DNA of 64,000 bases from CBFIDA01 sp965661085 (GTDB lineage: Bacteria > Pseudomonadota > Gammaproteobacteria > Comchoanobacterales > Comchoanobacteraceae): the NCBI GenBank assembly GCA_965661085.1, contig CBFIDA010000001.1, positions 141,195 through 205,194 on the forward strand, read 5' to 3'. The translations under genes were made by a program, and so were the position numbers. The notes under the pieces were generated by a model that searched no databases, was not told the origin of the DNA, and was given only the letters and a program-made list of their open reading frames with translations. Positions 35,492 through 46,100 of this stretch are shown one piece after another; the stretch's first letter is position 1; each line of letters starts with the position of its first letter.

Positions 35492-37297
35492 TCACTCCCG
35501 TTTGTGATCTTCCACACGCAACACGGCCAAAAAGGCCTCTTGAGGTATATGCACCTTACCAATTTGTTTCATGCGTTTTTTACCTTTCTTCTGCTTCTCA
35601 AGCAACTTACGTTTGCGCGACACGTCCCCGCCATAGCACTTGGCGGTGACATTCTTACGCAATGCAGACACTGTTTCTCTGGCAATGATGTGTGCACCCA
35701 ACGTTGCCTGAATCGCCACTTGAAACATCTGACGTGGAATGAGTTTTTTCAGTCTTTCGGCCAGCTGCCTACCCTGTGTCTGGGCTCGATCTTTGTGCAC
35801 AATGGTCGCCAAAGCATCGACACGCTCACCGTTGATCAGCATGTCCAGACGCACGACCGGTGCCGCTTGAAAACACTTGAAAGCATAATCGAGTGAAGCG
35901 TAACCTCGTGATACCGACTTGAGCCGATCAAAGAAATCCAACACGATCTCGCTCATGGGCAGATCATACGTCATCGACACTTGCTGACTTTGGTAGCTCA
36001 TGTTGACTTGTACACCACGCCGCTCAATGCACAACTGTATCACCGCCCCCACACATTCTTGTGGGCACAAAATGTGCGCCCGTGCAATGGGCTCTCTGAT
36101 TTCATCGATAAGATTGATCGATGGCAACTTTGAAGGGCTGTCGACATATACAATTTCTTGGTCTTTTTTCATGCGCACTTCGTACACCACGGTTGGCGCT
36201 GTGCTGATCAAATCCAGTTGATATTCACGCTCAAGGCGTTCTTGAATGATCTCCATGTGCAGCATGCCCAAGAAACCACAACGAAAACCAAAGCCCAGTG
36301 CTTCAGAGCTTTCTGGCTCATAAAACAATGAGGCATCGTTCAATTTCAGTTTGGCCAGCGCCTCCCTGAGATCCTGATAATCGTCTGAACTGATGGGAAA
36401 TAAGCCTGAATACACTTGGGGTTTGACGGTTTTAAAACCAGCCAACGGTGCTGAGGCGCCATGCTTATCATGTGTCAATGTGTCGCCAACCGGTGCGCCT
36501 TGTATGTTTTTGATGTTCGCAATCACCACACCGACTTCACCACAGGACAATTGGTCCAAATCTTGGCGTTTGGGCGTGAAGACAGCCAAACGCTCAGCGA
36601 TGTAGGTTTTGCCCGTGGACATCACCAAAAAACGTTGGCCACGCTTCAAACACCCCTGTTTGACACGCACCAGAGACACCACCCCCAAATAACTGTCAAA
36701 CCAAGAGTCGATGATCAAGGCTTGCAGTGGGCCATCAGGGTCACCTTGGGGTGCAGGCACCTCAGCCACCAACTGCTCGAGCAACGCATCGACACCCACA
36801 CCTTCTTTGGCACTGACCGCAATGGCTTCAGCCGCATCGATGCCAATGATGTCTTCGATGTCTTGCTTGACTCGATCTGGGTCCGACTGGGGCAGATCGA
36901 TTTTGTTCAACACAGGCAAGATTTCTAAATTTTCTTCCACTGCGGCGTAACAGACCGCCACCGTTTGTGCCTCGACACCCTGCGCCGCATCCACCACCAA
37001 CAAGGCGCCCTCACAAGCCGATAAAGAACGCGACACTTCATAAGAAAAGTCAACATGGCCAGGCGTGTCAATGAAGTTCAACTGATAGGTTTGCCCATCT
37101 TGCGCTTGATACGACAAACGCACGCTTTGTGCTTTGATGGTGATGCCACGTTCGCGTTCAATGTCCATATCATCCAGCACTTGAGCCTGCATTTCACGCT
37201 CAGACAAGCCACCACAGATTTGTATCAAACGGTCAGACAGCGTCGACTTACCATGATCGATGTGGGCAATGATTGAGAAATTTCGAATGTGACGCAT
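35492..37297 (-). CDS. lepA: LepA/EF4 translational GTPase
   Basis: 601 residues. Ribosome-associated GTPase. Motifs: RNFSIIAHIDHGKSTLSDRL, ERERGITIKAQSVRL, DTPGHVDFSYEVSRSL, NKIDLPQSDP, and the LepA-specific C-terminal KCYGGDVSRKRKLLEKQKKG. ATG 37297 (MRHIRNFSII) matches the family; a TTG nine bases earlier is in frame. First gene of the lepA-lepB-rnc-era-recO group. Confidence 0.97.
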   Translation of the reverse strand: MRHIRNFSIIAHIDHGKSTLSDRLIQICGGLSEREMQAQVLDDMDIERERGITIKAQSVRLSYQAQDGQTYQLNFIDTPGHVDFSYEVSRSLSACEGALLVVDAAQGVEAQTVAVCYAAVEENLEILPVLNKIDLPQSDPDRVKQDIEDIIGIDAAEAIAVSAKEGVGVDALLEQLVAEVPAPQGDPDGPLQALIIDSWFDSYLGVVSLVRVKQGCLKRGQRFLVMSTGKTYIAERLAVFTPKRQDLDQLSCGEVGVVIANIKNIQGAPVGDTLTHDKHGASAPLAGFKTVKPQVYSGLFPISSDDYQDLREALAKLKLNDASLFYEPESSEALGFGFRCGFLGMLHMEIIQERLEREYQLDLISTAPTVVYEVRMKKDQEIVYVDSPSKLPSINLIDEIREPIARAHILCPQECVGAVIQLCIERRGVQVNMSYQSQQVSMTYDLPMSEIVLDFFDRLKSVSRGYASLDYAFKCFQAAPVVRLDMLINGERVDALATIVHKDRAQTQGRQLAERLKKLIPRQMFQVAIQATLGAHIIARETVSALRKNVTAKCYGGDVSRKRKLLEKQKKGKKRMKQIGKVHIPQEAFLAVLRVEDHKRE

Positions 37298-37355
37298 GTC
37301 GGTCAAAGCAGCACCCTAATGTGTGAACAAGCATGGAACAACCAGGAAGCTCCCC

Positions 37356-37384
37356 ATCATACTGAAAACACCCCCAAACCACAA
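37356..37384 (-). promoter_or_regulatory. Candidate promoter for lepA
   Basis: Minus strand TTGTGG (37379-37384), 17-base spacer, TATGAT (37356-37361), about 58 bases before lepA. Confidence 0.45.
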
Positions 37385-37442
37385 GACCGTTGCCCACATC
37401 TTTCTCACGACCACACCACCAAACGCCAGCACACGGCATGCA

Positions 37443-39254
37443 TCATCGACCACCCGGTCGATGGCCCCTACCTCTTTCAAGTGACCCAGATCGCCCAAAC
37501 CCTGGCACCTTGGGCGTTTTATTAAACGGATGCTTGTCATGTGTGGACTGCTCAAATCGACAAAGTTCCAAAGGCGACACAAGCAAAGCGGTGCCTGCTG
37601 CGGTATTGTGCCACACCCACAGATAAGCCAATGGGGGCATGGTGACAGGCACAATGACCCAAGATACCGTTGACAATCCCCCAAAGACAGCCAACATCAT
37701 GGGCGCCATCCATAAGAACGCACACCATCCCAAAAACGCACCCACACCCACAATCAGGCCTTGTCTTTTTGAAAACTGCACCTCATTGCGAAACATCCAC
37801 AAGGCGGCGCCAATGCCAAGCCACCAACACACAGATCCCACAATACAAAATTGCGTCAAAATCAAAGGCCACTGCCACCAACCTGCAAACAACATGACGC
37901 CAACGTTGATCATGCCAGGCCAAAACGCCGGTTGGTACACTTGCAACAACGTCAAAAACACATAGGTGGCAACCAACATCACCCAACCCACTTTCAGTGC
38001 TTGTTTGGGCACAGCAACACAGGCACTCAATCCTGACCACACCGCAGCGATGCTGCATAGCACAGCAAGATAAAGATACTTCAACAGATCGCTGACCACC
38101 AATGCACAACGGCGCAATACCGACAACGCCCCCAAGCAGAGTGAACGTGGCCCAGAAGTCATCATGCCCATCCAACCCGTATCTTCAGCCCAAATGGCTT
38201 GGGCTTGTTTCTGCCAAAAAATCCAATGCACCACCCATGGTTCGATCAAAGCGCACACCATCCCCAGCAACATGGCCACACCGATGCATGGCGCCATCAG
38301 CAAACACACCAGGTACTTGCCCCAGCCAAAAAAACCAGGTGCGGTCACAAGCGCTTCGGCATGGAAAATGTCTGACGCCTGGGGCATGTCCCAGGCCCAA
38401 GCCAGCATCATATTCAAGAGACCACGCACATCGCGCCTTGGAAAACCTGGCCACAACAACATCACAGGCAACGCAATCAGTGCCATACGCAAGACACGAG
38501 ACAACCATTGCCACACATGCCACAGTTGATGCTGCATACACCGTAAGCCATGCTGCCATGCTCTCAAAGCATGAAAAGCAGACACCCGCATGTGCTGATC
38601 TGCCGTATGCGGACCCCGCCCTAAATCATCCCACGCATCTTCAAGCCAACGTTGCAAATCCAGCCACTGCAAACGGTCCACGGCAAAAAGTCGGTGTCGC
38701 TGCACCGTGTCGTCTTTGGAAGACAACACTTCCTCCATGCCGACACGATTGGCCCAAGTGATTGCACACGCATACAAATCCGCATCGAAAACATTGGGCC
38801 GACAAACTTGACGCAAAGCGTGCATCACGCCGTGGTGCTCTGCCTCACCTCCTGAAGCCGCCCATTTGTGCCAAATTTGAATCCATCGGTGACGCAACCA
38901 GCCACCCGCAAACACATGCTGCTGAGCATTTTGGGAAAAGACCCACTCGATTTCTTCCCAACGGATACCAGTGTGCTGACCCTTTGGGGCCTCATTTGTT
39001 TCGTCACCAGGCCCCTTACGTTCACTTGTTTGCTTCAAGTCGCTCAATGTCTGCATGCCCGGCTTACGCCTATGCGGTGAGGACTTGGCATCATTTGAGT
39101 GACGCAGATATTCATCGTATGATGCATGTTGCGCAACAGCATTGTCTTGGTCCAACAATGACAAAGCGGTGGTGAAATTCACCACATCGTCCCCATCAGA
39201 ACCAGTGCGTTGCCAAAGCTCTTTGCCAAAACTATGACCTTGAAAGCGGGGCAT
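37443..39254 (-). CDS. Large multi-pass membrane protein, unrecognised
   Basis: 603 residues. Residues 1-240 are soluble and Trp/Gln/His-rich (RWEEIEWVFSQNAQQHVF, RLQWLDLQRWLEDAWDDLG). Residues 245-580 contain about nine hydrophobic segments with many Trp (VLWPGF-type breaks, LFAGWWQWPLILTQFCIVG). The C-terminus is short and basic (FGRSGSLERGRGHRPGGR). No family recognised; a secretion or envelope role is possible but unsupported. ATG 39254 (MPRFQGHSFGKELW) is chosen as the first with normal protein character; 42 more codons are open upstream. It stands alone between lepA and metN. Confidence 0.65.
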   Translation of the reverse strand: MPRFQGHSFGKELWQRTGSDGDDVVNFTTALSLLDQDNAVAQHASYDEYLRHSNDAKSSPHRRKPGMQTLSDLKQTSERKGPGDETNEAPKGQHTGIRWEEIEWVFSQNAQQHVFAGGWLRHRWIQIWHKWAASGGEAEHHGVMHALRQVCRPNVFDADLYACAITWANRVGMEEVLSSKDDTVQRHRLFAVDRLQWLDLQRWLEDAWDDLGRGPHTADQHMRVSAFHALRAWQHGLRCMQHQLWHVWQWLSRVLRMALIALPVMLLWPGFPRRDVRGLLNMMLAWAWDMPQASDIFHAEALVTAPGFFGWGKYLVCLLMAPCIGVAMLLGMVCALIEPWVVHWIFWQKQAQAIWAEDTGWMGMMTSGPRSLCLGALSVLRRCALVVSDLLKYLYLAVLCSIAAVWSGLSACVAVPKQALKVGWVMLVATYVFLTLLQVYQPAFWPGMINVGVMLFAGWWQWPLILTQFCIVGSVCWWLGIGAALWMFRNEVQFSKRQGLIVGVGAFLGWCAFLWMAPMMLAVFGGLSTVSWVIVPVTMPPLAYLWVWHNTAAGTALLVSPLELCRFEQSTHDKHPFNKTPKVPGFGRSGSLERGRGHRPGGR

Positions 39255-39522
39255 GATTTTACTCTGATTAAAACCAAACGTTACAATATCTTGCCGTAAA
39301 ACACAAGCACGGCGCAAGATCGCAGGCCATGCTATGAGGCAAGACTGTGTAGTCAAGCAGGCTGCATGACATTCAGGCAAGCCAACCCTACAACATGAAA
39401 AACTTTTGCGTCACGACCAGAAGCAAAACATGCACGGTAAAAAACCATGAAGCGATGATCCAAATGCTTGACAAACGCTGCAATTGATTGAAAAATACAT
39501 GCATGCGCAGATTTGATCCTGC
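39255..39522. other. Intergenic spacer between divergent membrane-protein gene and metN
   Basis: No gene is visible. The right end joins a candidate metN promoter. No SAM-riboswitch-like fold was recognised by eye before metN, although GCCCTTCTGGGC (39557-39568) can pair. Confidence 0.5.
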
Positions 39523-39551
39523 TTGCTTGCGCAATAAAAATCATGCTAAAT
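39523..39551 (+). promoter_or_regulatory. Candidate promoter for metNIQ
   Basis: TTGCTT (39523-39528), 17-base spacer, CTAAAT (39546-39551) preceded by TG, 46 bases before the metN ATG. Confidence 0.45.
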
Positions 39552-39597
39552 CGGACAGCCCTTCTGGGCCCGGTTTGGTCCAACCTCGGAACCAACC

Positions 39598-40608
39598 ATG
39601 ATCACATTCAACAATGTCACCGTGCATCCCTCAGGTTGTGCATCGCCGATTTTGAAGCACATCGATTTGACCATCGGCACAGGCATCACTTGCATCATTG
39701 GTCCAAGTGGCGCAGGCAAAAGCACACTGTTGCGCTGCATCAATGGTTTGGTGGTGCCCACACAGGGCACCATCAGGGTTGACCAACACACCCTGCATAA
39801 AAACGATCGTGCTGCATTGAGAACCATACGACAAAACATAGGCATGGTGTTTCAACATGGCCATCTGCTGCAACATGCCACCGTGATGGAAAACATTTGC
39901 CTGCCCACCAAACTGGGACGCCCCACACCCAAACACCTTGATGTTTTGCTTGAAAAAACCGGACTCACCCATCTCGTTCACCATCGCCCCCATCAGCTGA
40001 GTGGCGGCCAACAACAACGTGTTGCCATCGCTCGAGCTTTGGCGCACAACCCCACACTGTTGCTGTGCGATGAACCCACATCGGCACTCGACCCTGACAC
40101 AACACACAAGATCATGGCACTGTTGCATGAGCTCCATCACACTTTTGGCATGCCTTTGATCATGGTTTGCCATGATTTGGATCAAGTCAAAAAATGGGCC
40201 GATGATGTGGTGGTCATCGATCAAGGGTGCGTGGTGGAGCACCAGCGATTGCGCGCACTGTTGCGCAACCCACAATCGGATCTGAGCAAACACTGGTTGG
40301 TCCATCAACAGCTGCCACCCTTGCCCAAAGACGTTGTGGCCTCTTGCCCCTCACAAACACTTTTGCATCTCTATTTTCAGGGCCAAGACACACTCGCACC
40401 CTTGCTGGCCAACTTCAACGATTTGTTTGGGGTTAAAACCAGCATCCTTCAGGCCAAAGTATCGTGTATTCAAGACCAAATCCTTGGCGCCATGACCATT
40501 GCCTTAGAACAACCCCACCCCCCCCTTGCATCGCTGTTACAATATTGGCAAACGCACGAAGTTTTGGCACAACGCTATACAGCTGAACCGGAGCACCCAT
40601 ATGATTGA
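39598..40608 (+). CDS. metN: MetN, methionine ABC transporter ATPase
   Basis: 336 residues. Walker A GPSGAGKST, Q-loop QNIGMVFQ, signature LSGGQQQRVAIARALA, Walker B LLLCDEPTSALDPDT, H-loop VCHD, then a C-terminal ACT-like regulatory domain (from about 260) as in the methionine-inhibited MetN. It overlaps metI by eight bases. Powers uptake of methionine through MetI with MetQ. Confidence 0.93.
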   Translation: MITFNNVTVHPSGCASPILKHIDLTIGTGITCIIGPSGAGKSTLLRCINGLVVPTQGTIRVDQHTLHKNDRAALRTIRQNIGMVFQHGHLLQHATVMENICLPTKLGRPTPKHLDVLLEKTGLTHLVHHRPHQLSGGQQQRVAIARALAHNPTLLLCDEPTSALDPDTTHKIMALLHELHHTFGMPLIMVCHDLDQVKKWADDVVVIDQGCVVEHQRLRALLRNPQSDLSKHWLVHQQLPPLPKDVVASCPSQTLLHLYFQGQDTLAPLLANFNDLFGVKTSILQAKVSCIQDQILGAMTIALEQPHPPLASLLQYWQTHEVLAQRYTAEPEHPYD

Positions 40609-41272
40609 TTGGCACATGATGCTCGCACACTTGGCTAAAGCCACCGGCCAAACCTTATGGGTGGTCGTGGTCTCTGGCAGCCTTGCAAGCCTATTGGGAT
40701 TGATGCTTGGCACCACACTTTTTGCACTGCAGTGCCCAAAATTATTGGAAAAACCACGCCTGTACCAGCTTGTTGCCATCATCACCAACACGGTGCGTGC
40801 CATGCCCTTTCTCATTTTTATGATTGCCATCATGCCACTGACACGACACATTGCAGGCACCGCCATTGGCTTGCATGCTTCGATTGTGCCACTGACATTG
40901 GCAGCCATGCCCATGATGGGACGCATGGTCGAACATGCCCTGAAAGATTTGCCATCCCACCTGTTGGAGACCGCCGAAGCCCTGGGGGCCACCCGATGGC
41001 AAATGCTGCGGTATTTTTTATGGCCAGAGGCCAAATCCATGCTGATTCGGCAGTACACCACCGCATGGGTGACGCTCGTGGGCTATGCCTCCATGTGCGG
41101 CGCGATTGGTGGTGGCGGCCTGGGGGATTTTGCCATACGCTATGGCTACCAAAGATTTGACGCACTCAGCATGGCCGCCGCCATCATGATGATATGGTTG
41201 TTGGTCCAAAGCATTGACCTGCTTGGCCAACATTGGATTTGCCACAACGAAAAAGGACACCCTCATGCTTAA
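40601..41272 (+). CDS. metI: MetI, methionine ABC transporter permease
   Basis: 223 residues, five or so membrane helices. The permease EAA loop reads HLLETAEALGATRWQMLRYF, and YASMCGAIGGGGLGDFAIRYGYQRF is typical of MetI. Start 40601 follows CGGAGCACC. Overlaps metN and metQ. Confidence 0.93.
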   Translation: MIDWHMMLAHLAKATGQTLWVVVVSGSLASLLGLMLGTTLFALQCPKLLEKPRLYQLVAIITNTVRAMPFLIFMIAIMPLTRHIAGTAIGLHASIVPLTLAAMPMMGRMVEHALKDLPSHLLETAEALGATRWQMLRYFLWPEAKSMLIRQYTTAWVTLVGYASMCGAIGGGGLGDFAIRYGYQRFDALSMAAAIMMIWLLVQSIDLLGQHWICHNEKGHPHA

Positions 41273-42050
41273 ACTGCGTACCATTTTTGCAACACTTTGC
41301 CTCCTCACAGGATGCCATCACCAACCGCACAATCATTTGGTCATCGGCACCATGTCTGGCCCTGAGGCGGATTTGGTCACGCAAGCACGCAAGGTCTTGT
41401 CTGACCAATACCATGTCACCAGTGAACAAATCACATTCAGTGATTACCAATTGCCCAACGTCGCAACCCAGGAAGGCGAGGTGGACATCAATGTTTTTCA
41501 ACACCCGCCCTTTTTGGCATTCTATTTAAAGCATCACCCCAAACCCAAGCTGTACAATGTGGGCAAAACTTTTTTGTACCCCATGGGCTTGTATGCCAAA
41601 TCGATTCGTTATCTCCGACAAGTGCCCGATGGCGCCAAAGTTGCCATCCCCAATGATCCCACCAACGAAACACGGGCACTCAAGCTGCTTGAACAGGCCA
41701 AATGGATCACCCTCAAATCACATGCCCTGATGCTGACCACCGACAGCATCGCAAGCAATCCAAAGCACCTCCAAATCATCACCATGGATGCTGCTTCACT
41801 ACCACGCGCACAACAAGATGTCGATGTGGCCGCCATCAACACCACCTATGCCCTGCCTGCAGGCCTGTTGCCTAAAAGAGATGCTCTGTTGCTCGAATCC
41901 CCCAACAGCATTTACGCCAACATCATTGTCAGCCGCCTGCCTGCCAACAATCCGCAAGTTCATCTCTTTATTCAAGCCATGCATGACCCATCGGTGACCG
42001 CACTGGCCAAGCAGCGTTTTAAAGGTGCTGCCATCCCGGCATGGCGCTAG
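41265..42050 (+). CDS. metQ: MetQ, methionine-binding lipoprotein
   Basis: 261 residues. Lipobox LLTGC at residues 11-15 after a short signal. Then VIGTMSGPEADLV, FSDYQLPNVATQEGEVDINVF (broken by conserved DYxxPN), GLYAKSIR, VAIPNDPTNETRALKLLE and a C-terminal SRLPANNPQV, all as in NlpA/MetQ. Start 41265 follows AAAGGAC. Confidence 0.94.
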   Translation: MLKLRTIFATLCLLTGCHHQPHNHLVIGTMSGPEADLVTQARKVLSDQYHVTSEQITFSDYQLPNVATQEGEVDINVFQHPPFLAFYLKHHPKPKLYNVGKTFLYPMGLYAKSIRYLRQVPDGAKVAIPNDPTNETRALKLLEQAKWITLKSHALMLTTDSIASNPKHLQIITMDAASLPRAQQDVDVAAINTTYALPAGLLPKRDALLLESPNSIYANIIVSRLPANNPQVHLFIQAMHDPSVTALAKQRFKGAAIPAWR

Positions 42051-42749
42051 TCAGTCCAATGCATGACCATACTGTTGATCGGCCGCATCTTGTAGTGCGT
42101 TGAGGCATGCTGTGAGATGCAGATGCTGCGTCTTGTTTTGTGCCATGGCTTCGGTCATCTCAATCGGCGCCCCACACACCACATACAGGGTTGAAAATGG
42201 CATGGGCAATGTCATGGCATCCCACGAAGGCAAAGACCACTGTCGTGAAGCCGTCGCAGTCATGGGCAACAGTACGGCACCAGATTGCTGGGCCAATCGC
42301 ACTGCCCCAGGCTTGGCCTGACAAGCTGGTCCAGAGGGCCCATCAACCGTCAGAGCCACCATCTTCGATGCATCTTCCAGGATTTTCTGTATGGTCTTCA
42401 GGGCGGCAACCCAGCCCCGGCGCCCAGACCCCTGTACGACTTGCACATTGAAAACACGACCCACAAAACGGCCAATGATTTCACCAATGAAACGCTGACT
42501 TGCCATGGAAACAGCACGCACACGAAGCTGAAACAACCCATACGAACAAGACAAAAACCGTCCATGCCAAAATGCAATAAAAATCGGCATTTTTCTGGCT
42601 TGGGCCAGATGGAGGTGATGGATGCCAACAAGACGAACACGGCAAGTGCAGTAGCACGCCCCATACAGCACAACAATGACACCATACACTGCGGCCATGG
42701 CCACACGCCGCACATACTTTTGATGCCTCAGACGCTTGAAGCTAGACAT
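42051..42749 (-). CDS. DUF374 acyltransferase-like protein
   Basis: 232 residues. One N-terminal hydrophobic segment, then IFIAFWHGRFL at the H-x4-D/E-like site, MASQRFIGEIIGRFVGR, GSGRRGWVAAL, VALTVDGPSGPACQAKPGAV and GAVLLPMTATASRQW, matching the DUF374 family related to lysophospholipid or LPS acyltransferases. Substrate is unknown. Start 42749 follows AAAGGTG. It abuts metQ tail to tail. Confidence 0.85.
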   Translation of the reverse strand: MSSFKRLRHQKYVRRVAMAAVYGVIVVLYGACYCTCRVRLVGIHHLHLAQARKMPIFIAFWHGRFLSCSYGLFQLRVRAVSMASQRFIGEIIGRFVGRVFNVQVVQGSGRRGWVAALKTIQKILEDASKMVALTVDGPSGPACQAKPGAVRLAQQSGAVLLPMTATASRQWSLPSWDAMTLPMPFSTLYVVCGAPIEMTEAMAQNKTQHLHLTACLNALQDAADQQYGHALD

Positions 42750-43104
42750 GATCACACCTTTTTTAAGGATTGTGCTACACAGCATAACAAGCGCCACACC
42801 CTCAACACAACCCATCTTTCAATCTCCAAGCATCCTGGATTTGGTGTTGCTGTTTGAACTTGTAGCACTGAAACATGGTGCATGACCCAAAAAGCGCCTA
42901 GAATCCGCCAACCCATTTGAGTCAGAAACCGCATTAAGTCTCACTGACACAACCTTTGATGCATCAAAGGTGCCATGCATTGCCTCAAACTTTCAAAGCA
43001 ACCCCCAACACCAAGAGAGGATGCATGCCATACAGCACAACCGAACTCGATTTGAATGTGCTGATCCAATCTTAAACAACAATGGAGCAACACATACGGA
43101 CACA
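42750..43104. other. Intergenic spacer between DUF374 gene and putA
   Basis: Divergent spacer without a convincing gene. The putA frame is open back to 42970 but lacks a ribosome site and family similarity there. Confidence 0.6.
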
Positions 43105-43133
43105 TTGCAAAAAGTGACAGAAAACCATAAAAT
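43105..43133 (+). promoter_or_regulatory. Candidate promoter for putA
   Basis: TTGCAA (43105-43110), 17-base spacer, TAAAAT (43128-43133). Predicted transcription starts near 43140, 25 bases before ATG 43165, which supports that start. Confidence 0.6.
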
Positions 43134-43164
43134 CATTTTTTCATGCCACAGAAGGAATGCTTTG

Positions 43165-46100
43165 ATGTCTATTTTTTCATGCCCAATGCCAGACCCATCT
43201 GGCAGTAAAAGTGCTCTTTATCAAGCCATGCGTCAAGATGAAAAGCAGTGCGTTGAAACGTTGTTGCAGGGGGCACGTTGGTCCAAAGACGATGTCCAAG
43301 CCATTCAAAAAAAAGCACGCACCTGGGTGATGGCTCTGCGTAAAAAGCGATTGTCAGGCCTCAGCCTGGATGCTTTTTTCATGCAATATCAGCTCTCAAG
43401 TGAAGAAGGCATTGCCTTGATGTGCTTGGCCGAAGCCCTCCTGCGCATCCCTGACAAACACAACATTGATGCACTGATTGCTGATAAAATCAGCGACATG
43501 GACTGGCTGCGCCAGACAGGCAAAAGCGACTCTTTTTTGGTCAATGCATCCACATGGGGCTTGGCGCTTGGTAGCCAAGTGGTCACCAGCGCAAAGCCAC
43601 AATCTTCATTGACCGCATCGATCAAAAACATCACCAGCCGCTTGGGCAATCCCTTGCTGCGGCAAGCCATCAAACAAAGCATGGCACTCTTGGGTCAACA
43701 ATTTGTCATGGGCGAAAGCATTGAAGAAGCGTGTCAACGCGCTGAAAAATCTGGCGACCAAATCTTACACTCCTACGACATGCTGGGTGAAGGTGCCAAA
43801 ACCCATGAAGATGCTGAACGTTATTTTCAAGCCTACCTGCATGCCATCGATGTCCTCAAAACCACCCCGTCGGATGATCAAGATTTGTTGAGGCGCCCAA
43901 GCATATCGGTCAAATTGTCTGCTTTGCATCCGCGCTATGAGTGGTCTCATCAAAAGATATGTGTGCCAGCACTGGCCGACAAGTTGACCCAATTGGCCTT
44001 ACAAGCGAAAGCCGCCAACGTTGGCTTGACCATGGATGCTGAGGAAGCCGATCGTTTGGATCTCTCTTTGATGATTTTTGAACAGGTGTTTGCATCCGAA
44101 GCTTTAAAAGGTTGGGCAGGATTGGGGTTGGCGATTCAAGCTTATCTGCGTGCCACCAGCGCCACCATCGATTGGCTGGCCGCATTGGCAAAGCAGCATG
44201 ACAAAAAAATTCCTGTGCGCCTGGTCAAAGGAGCGTACTGGGACACCGAAGTCAAAGACACACAAGTGCGTGGTCTGAAGACTTTCCCTGTCTTCACCCG
44301 CAAAATTTACACCGATGTCCATTATTTGGCATGCATGCAAAAAATGATCGACCACATTGACTGTATTTACCCACAATTTGCCACCCACAATGCGTTTTCG
44401 GTCGCTGCGGTGCTGCAAGCATTACCGGATCCTGAGACCTTCGAGTTTCAGTGTTTGCACGGCATGGGTGAAACCCTCTATGAAGAAGTGCTGAAACATC
44501 ACCCCAAATTGCGTTGTCGGCATTATGCGCCCGTTGGCAAGCATGCAGATTTATTGCCCTATTTGGTCAGGCGTTTGCTTGAGAATGGCGCCAACTCATC
44601 TTTTGTCAACCAAATCCTCAATCCGGATGTACCCATTGAGGACATCATTGCCAATCCTTACTGCCAGGCCGAGACCTACATTCAAACCTGTGTCCAACAT
44701 CCGGCCATTGCCACACCCAACGCATTGTTTGGCAGAGACCGACCCAACTCAAAGGGTCTCAATCTCAATGAGGCACCCAGCACACACGAGCTCTGCCAAG
44801 CCATGAATGCCTACACCCCACCCAAACAAGTCGGCCCCATTGTCCATGGCATACGTGGCCATCAAGACAGCGAGCACATCGTCATGCACGATCCTGCCAA
44901 TCACCAACGCATTTTGACTCAAGGTCATTTGGCCACTGCCGCACAGGTTGAGCAAGCCATACAGCGAGCCACACTGGCGTTTGAAGATTGGCATGTCTTG
45001 CCCGTGACCGAACGCGCGGCCATTCTCAGAAAAGCTGCACAACTGCTGCAAGCACGCCATGCATCATGGATGGCGCTTTGTATCCGCGAGGCAGGTAAAA
45101 TATGGCACGATGCCGTCGATGAAATTCGGGAAGCCATCGATTTTCTAGAATACTATGCCACACTGGCGGAACAAACGCTTGAAACCAAAATTTTGCCTGG
45201 CCCCACGGGCGAAGAAAATCGATGGCAGCCTCAAGGCCGTGGTGTCTTTTTGTGCATCAGTCCCTGGAACTTTCCTTTGGCCATTTTCACAGGGCAAGTT
45301 GCAGCTGCATTGGTGGCTGGCAACACTGTGCTTGCCAAGCCTGCCACACAAACCATGACCATTGCACATGAAATGGTCAAATTGTTCCTCGAGGCAGGTC
45401 TGCCACAAGGTGCCTTGCAATTGTTGCCCGGTCGCCGTGATGTCATTGGCACCCCTTTGTTGCAAAACCCAAACATTCAAGGGGTCATGCTGACCGGTTC
45501 AACTGCGACGGGCAAGATGATGGCGCAAACATTGGCCGCACGCCCTGGCCCCATTGTGCCATTGATAGCTGAAACAGGTGGCCAAAATGCGATGATTGTC
45601 GACTCCACAGCTTTGCCTGAACAAGTGGTTCAAGACGTTGTGGACTCCGCCTTCAAAAGTGCAGGCCAAAGATGCTCTGCATTACGAATTTTGTTTGTGC
45701 AAGACGACATCAGCGACAAAATCATCACCATGCTGCAAGGCGCCATGGCGACGCTCAGCATTGGTGATCCCGTCTCATTGGCAGTCGACATTGGTCCTGT
45801 GATTGACCAAAAAGCCCTCGACACACTGACGGCCCACCAGAGCTATTTGGAGGCCCATGGCGCGAAAAAACTGGCACAATGCACCATGCCAGCAGACCTT
45901 CATGGCCATTATTTTGCTCCTGTGGCCTATGCGCTGGATGACATCGATCTGTTGAAAGAAGAAGTCTTTGGTCCCATTTTACACATTGTCCGTTTTAAAG
46001 GTGCCGACCTGCATCAGATTGTCGATCAAATCAATCAGACTGGTTATGGCTTGACCCTTGGCATCCATTCACGCATCGAGCGTACCGTCCAAGCTGTGGT

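Noticed and set aside
37322..37525. Plus-strand ORF of about 68 codons ending QVTQIAQTLAPWAFY
   Set aside because: The end looks protein-like, but it overlaps the membrane-protein gene in antisense, covers the candidate lepA promoter and has no ribosome site.
39552..39597. Possible SAM riboswitch before metN
   Set aside because: The leader is too short (about 46 bases from the -10) and lacks the SAM-I or SAM-II core as far as can be judged by eye.
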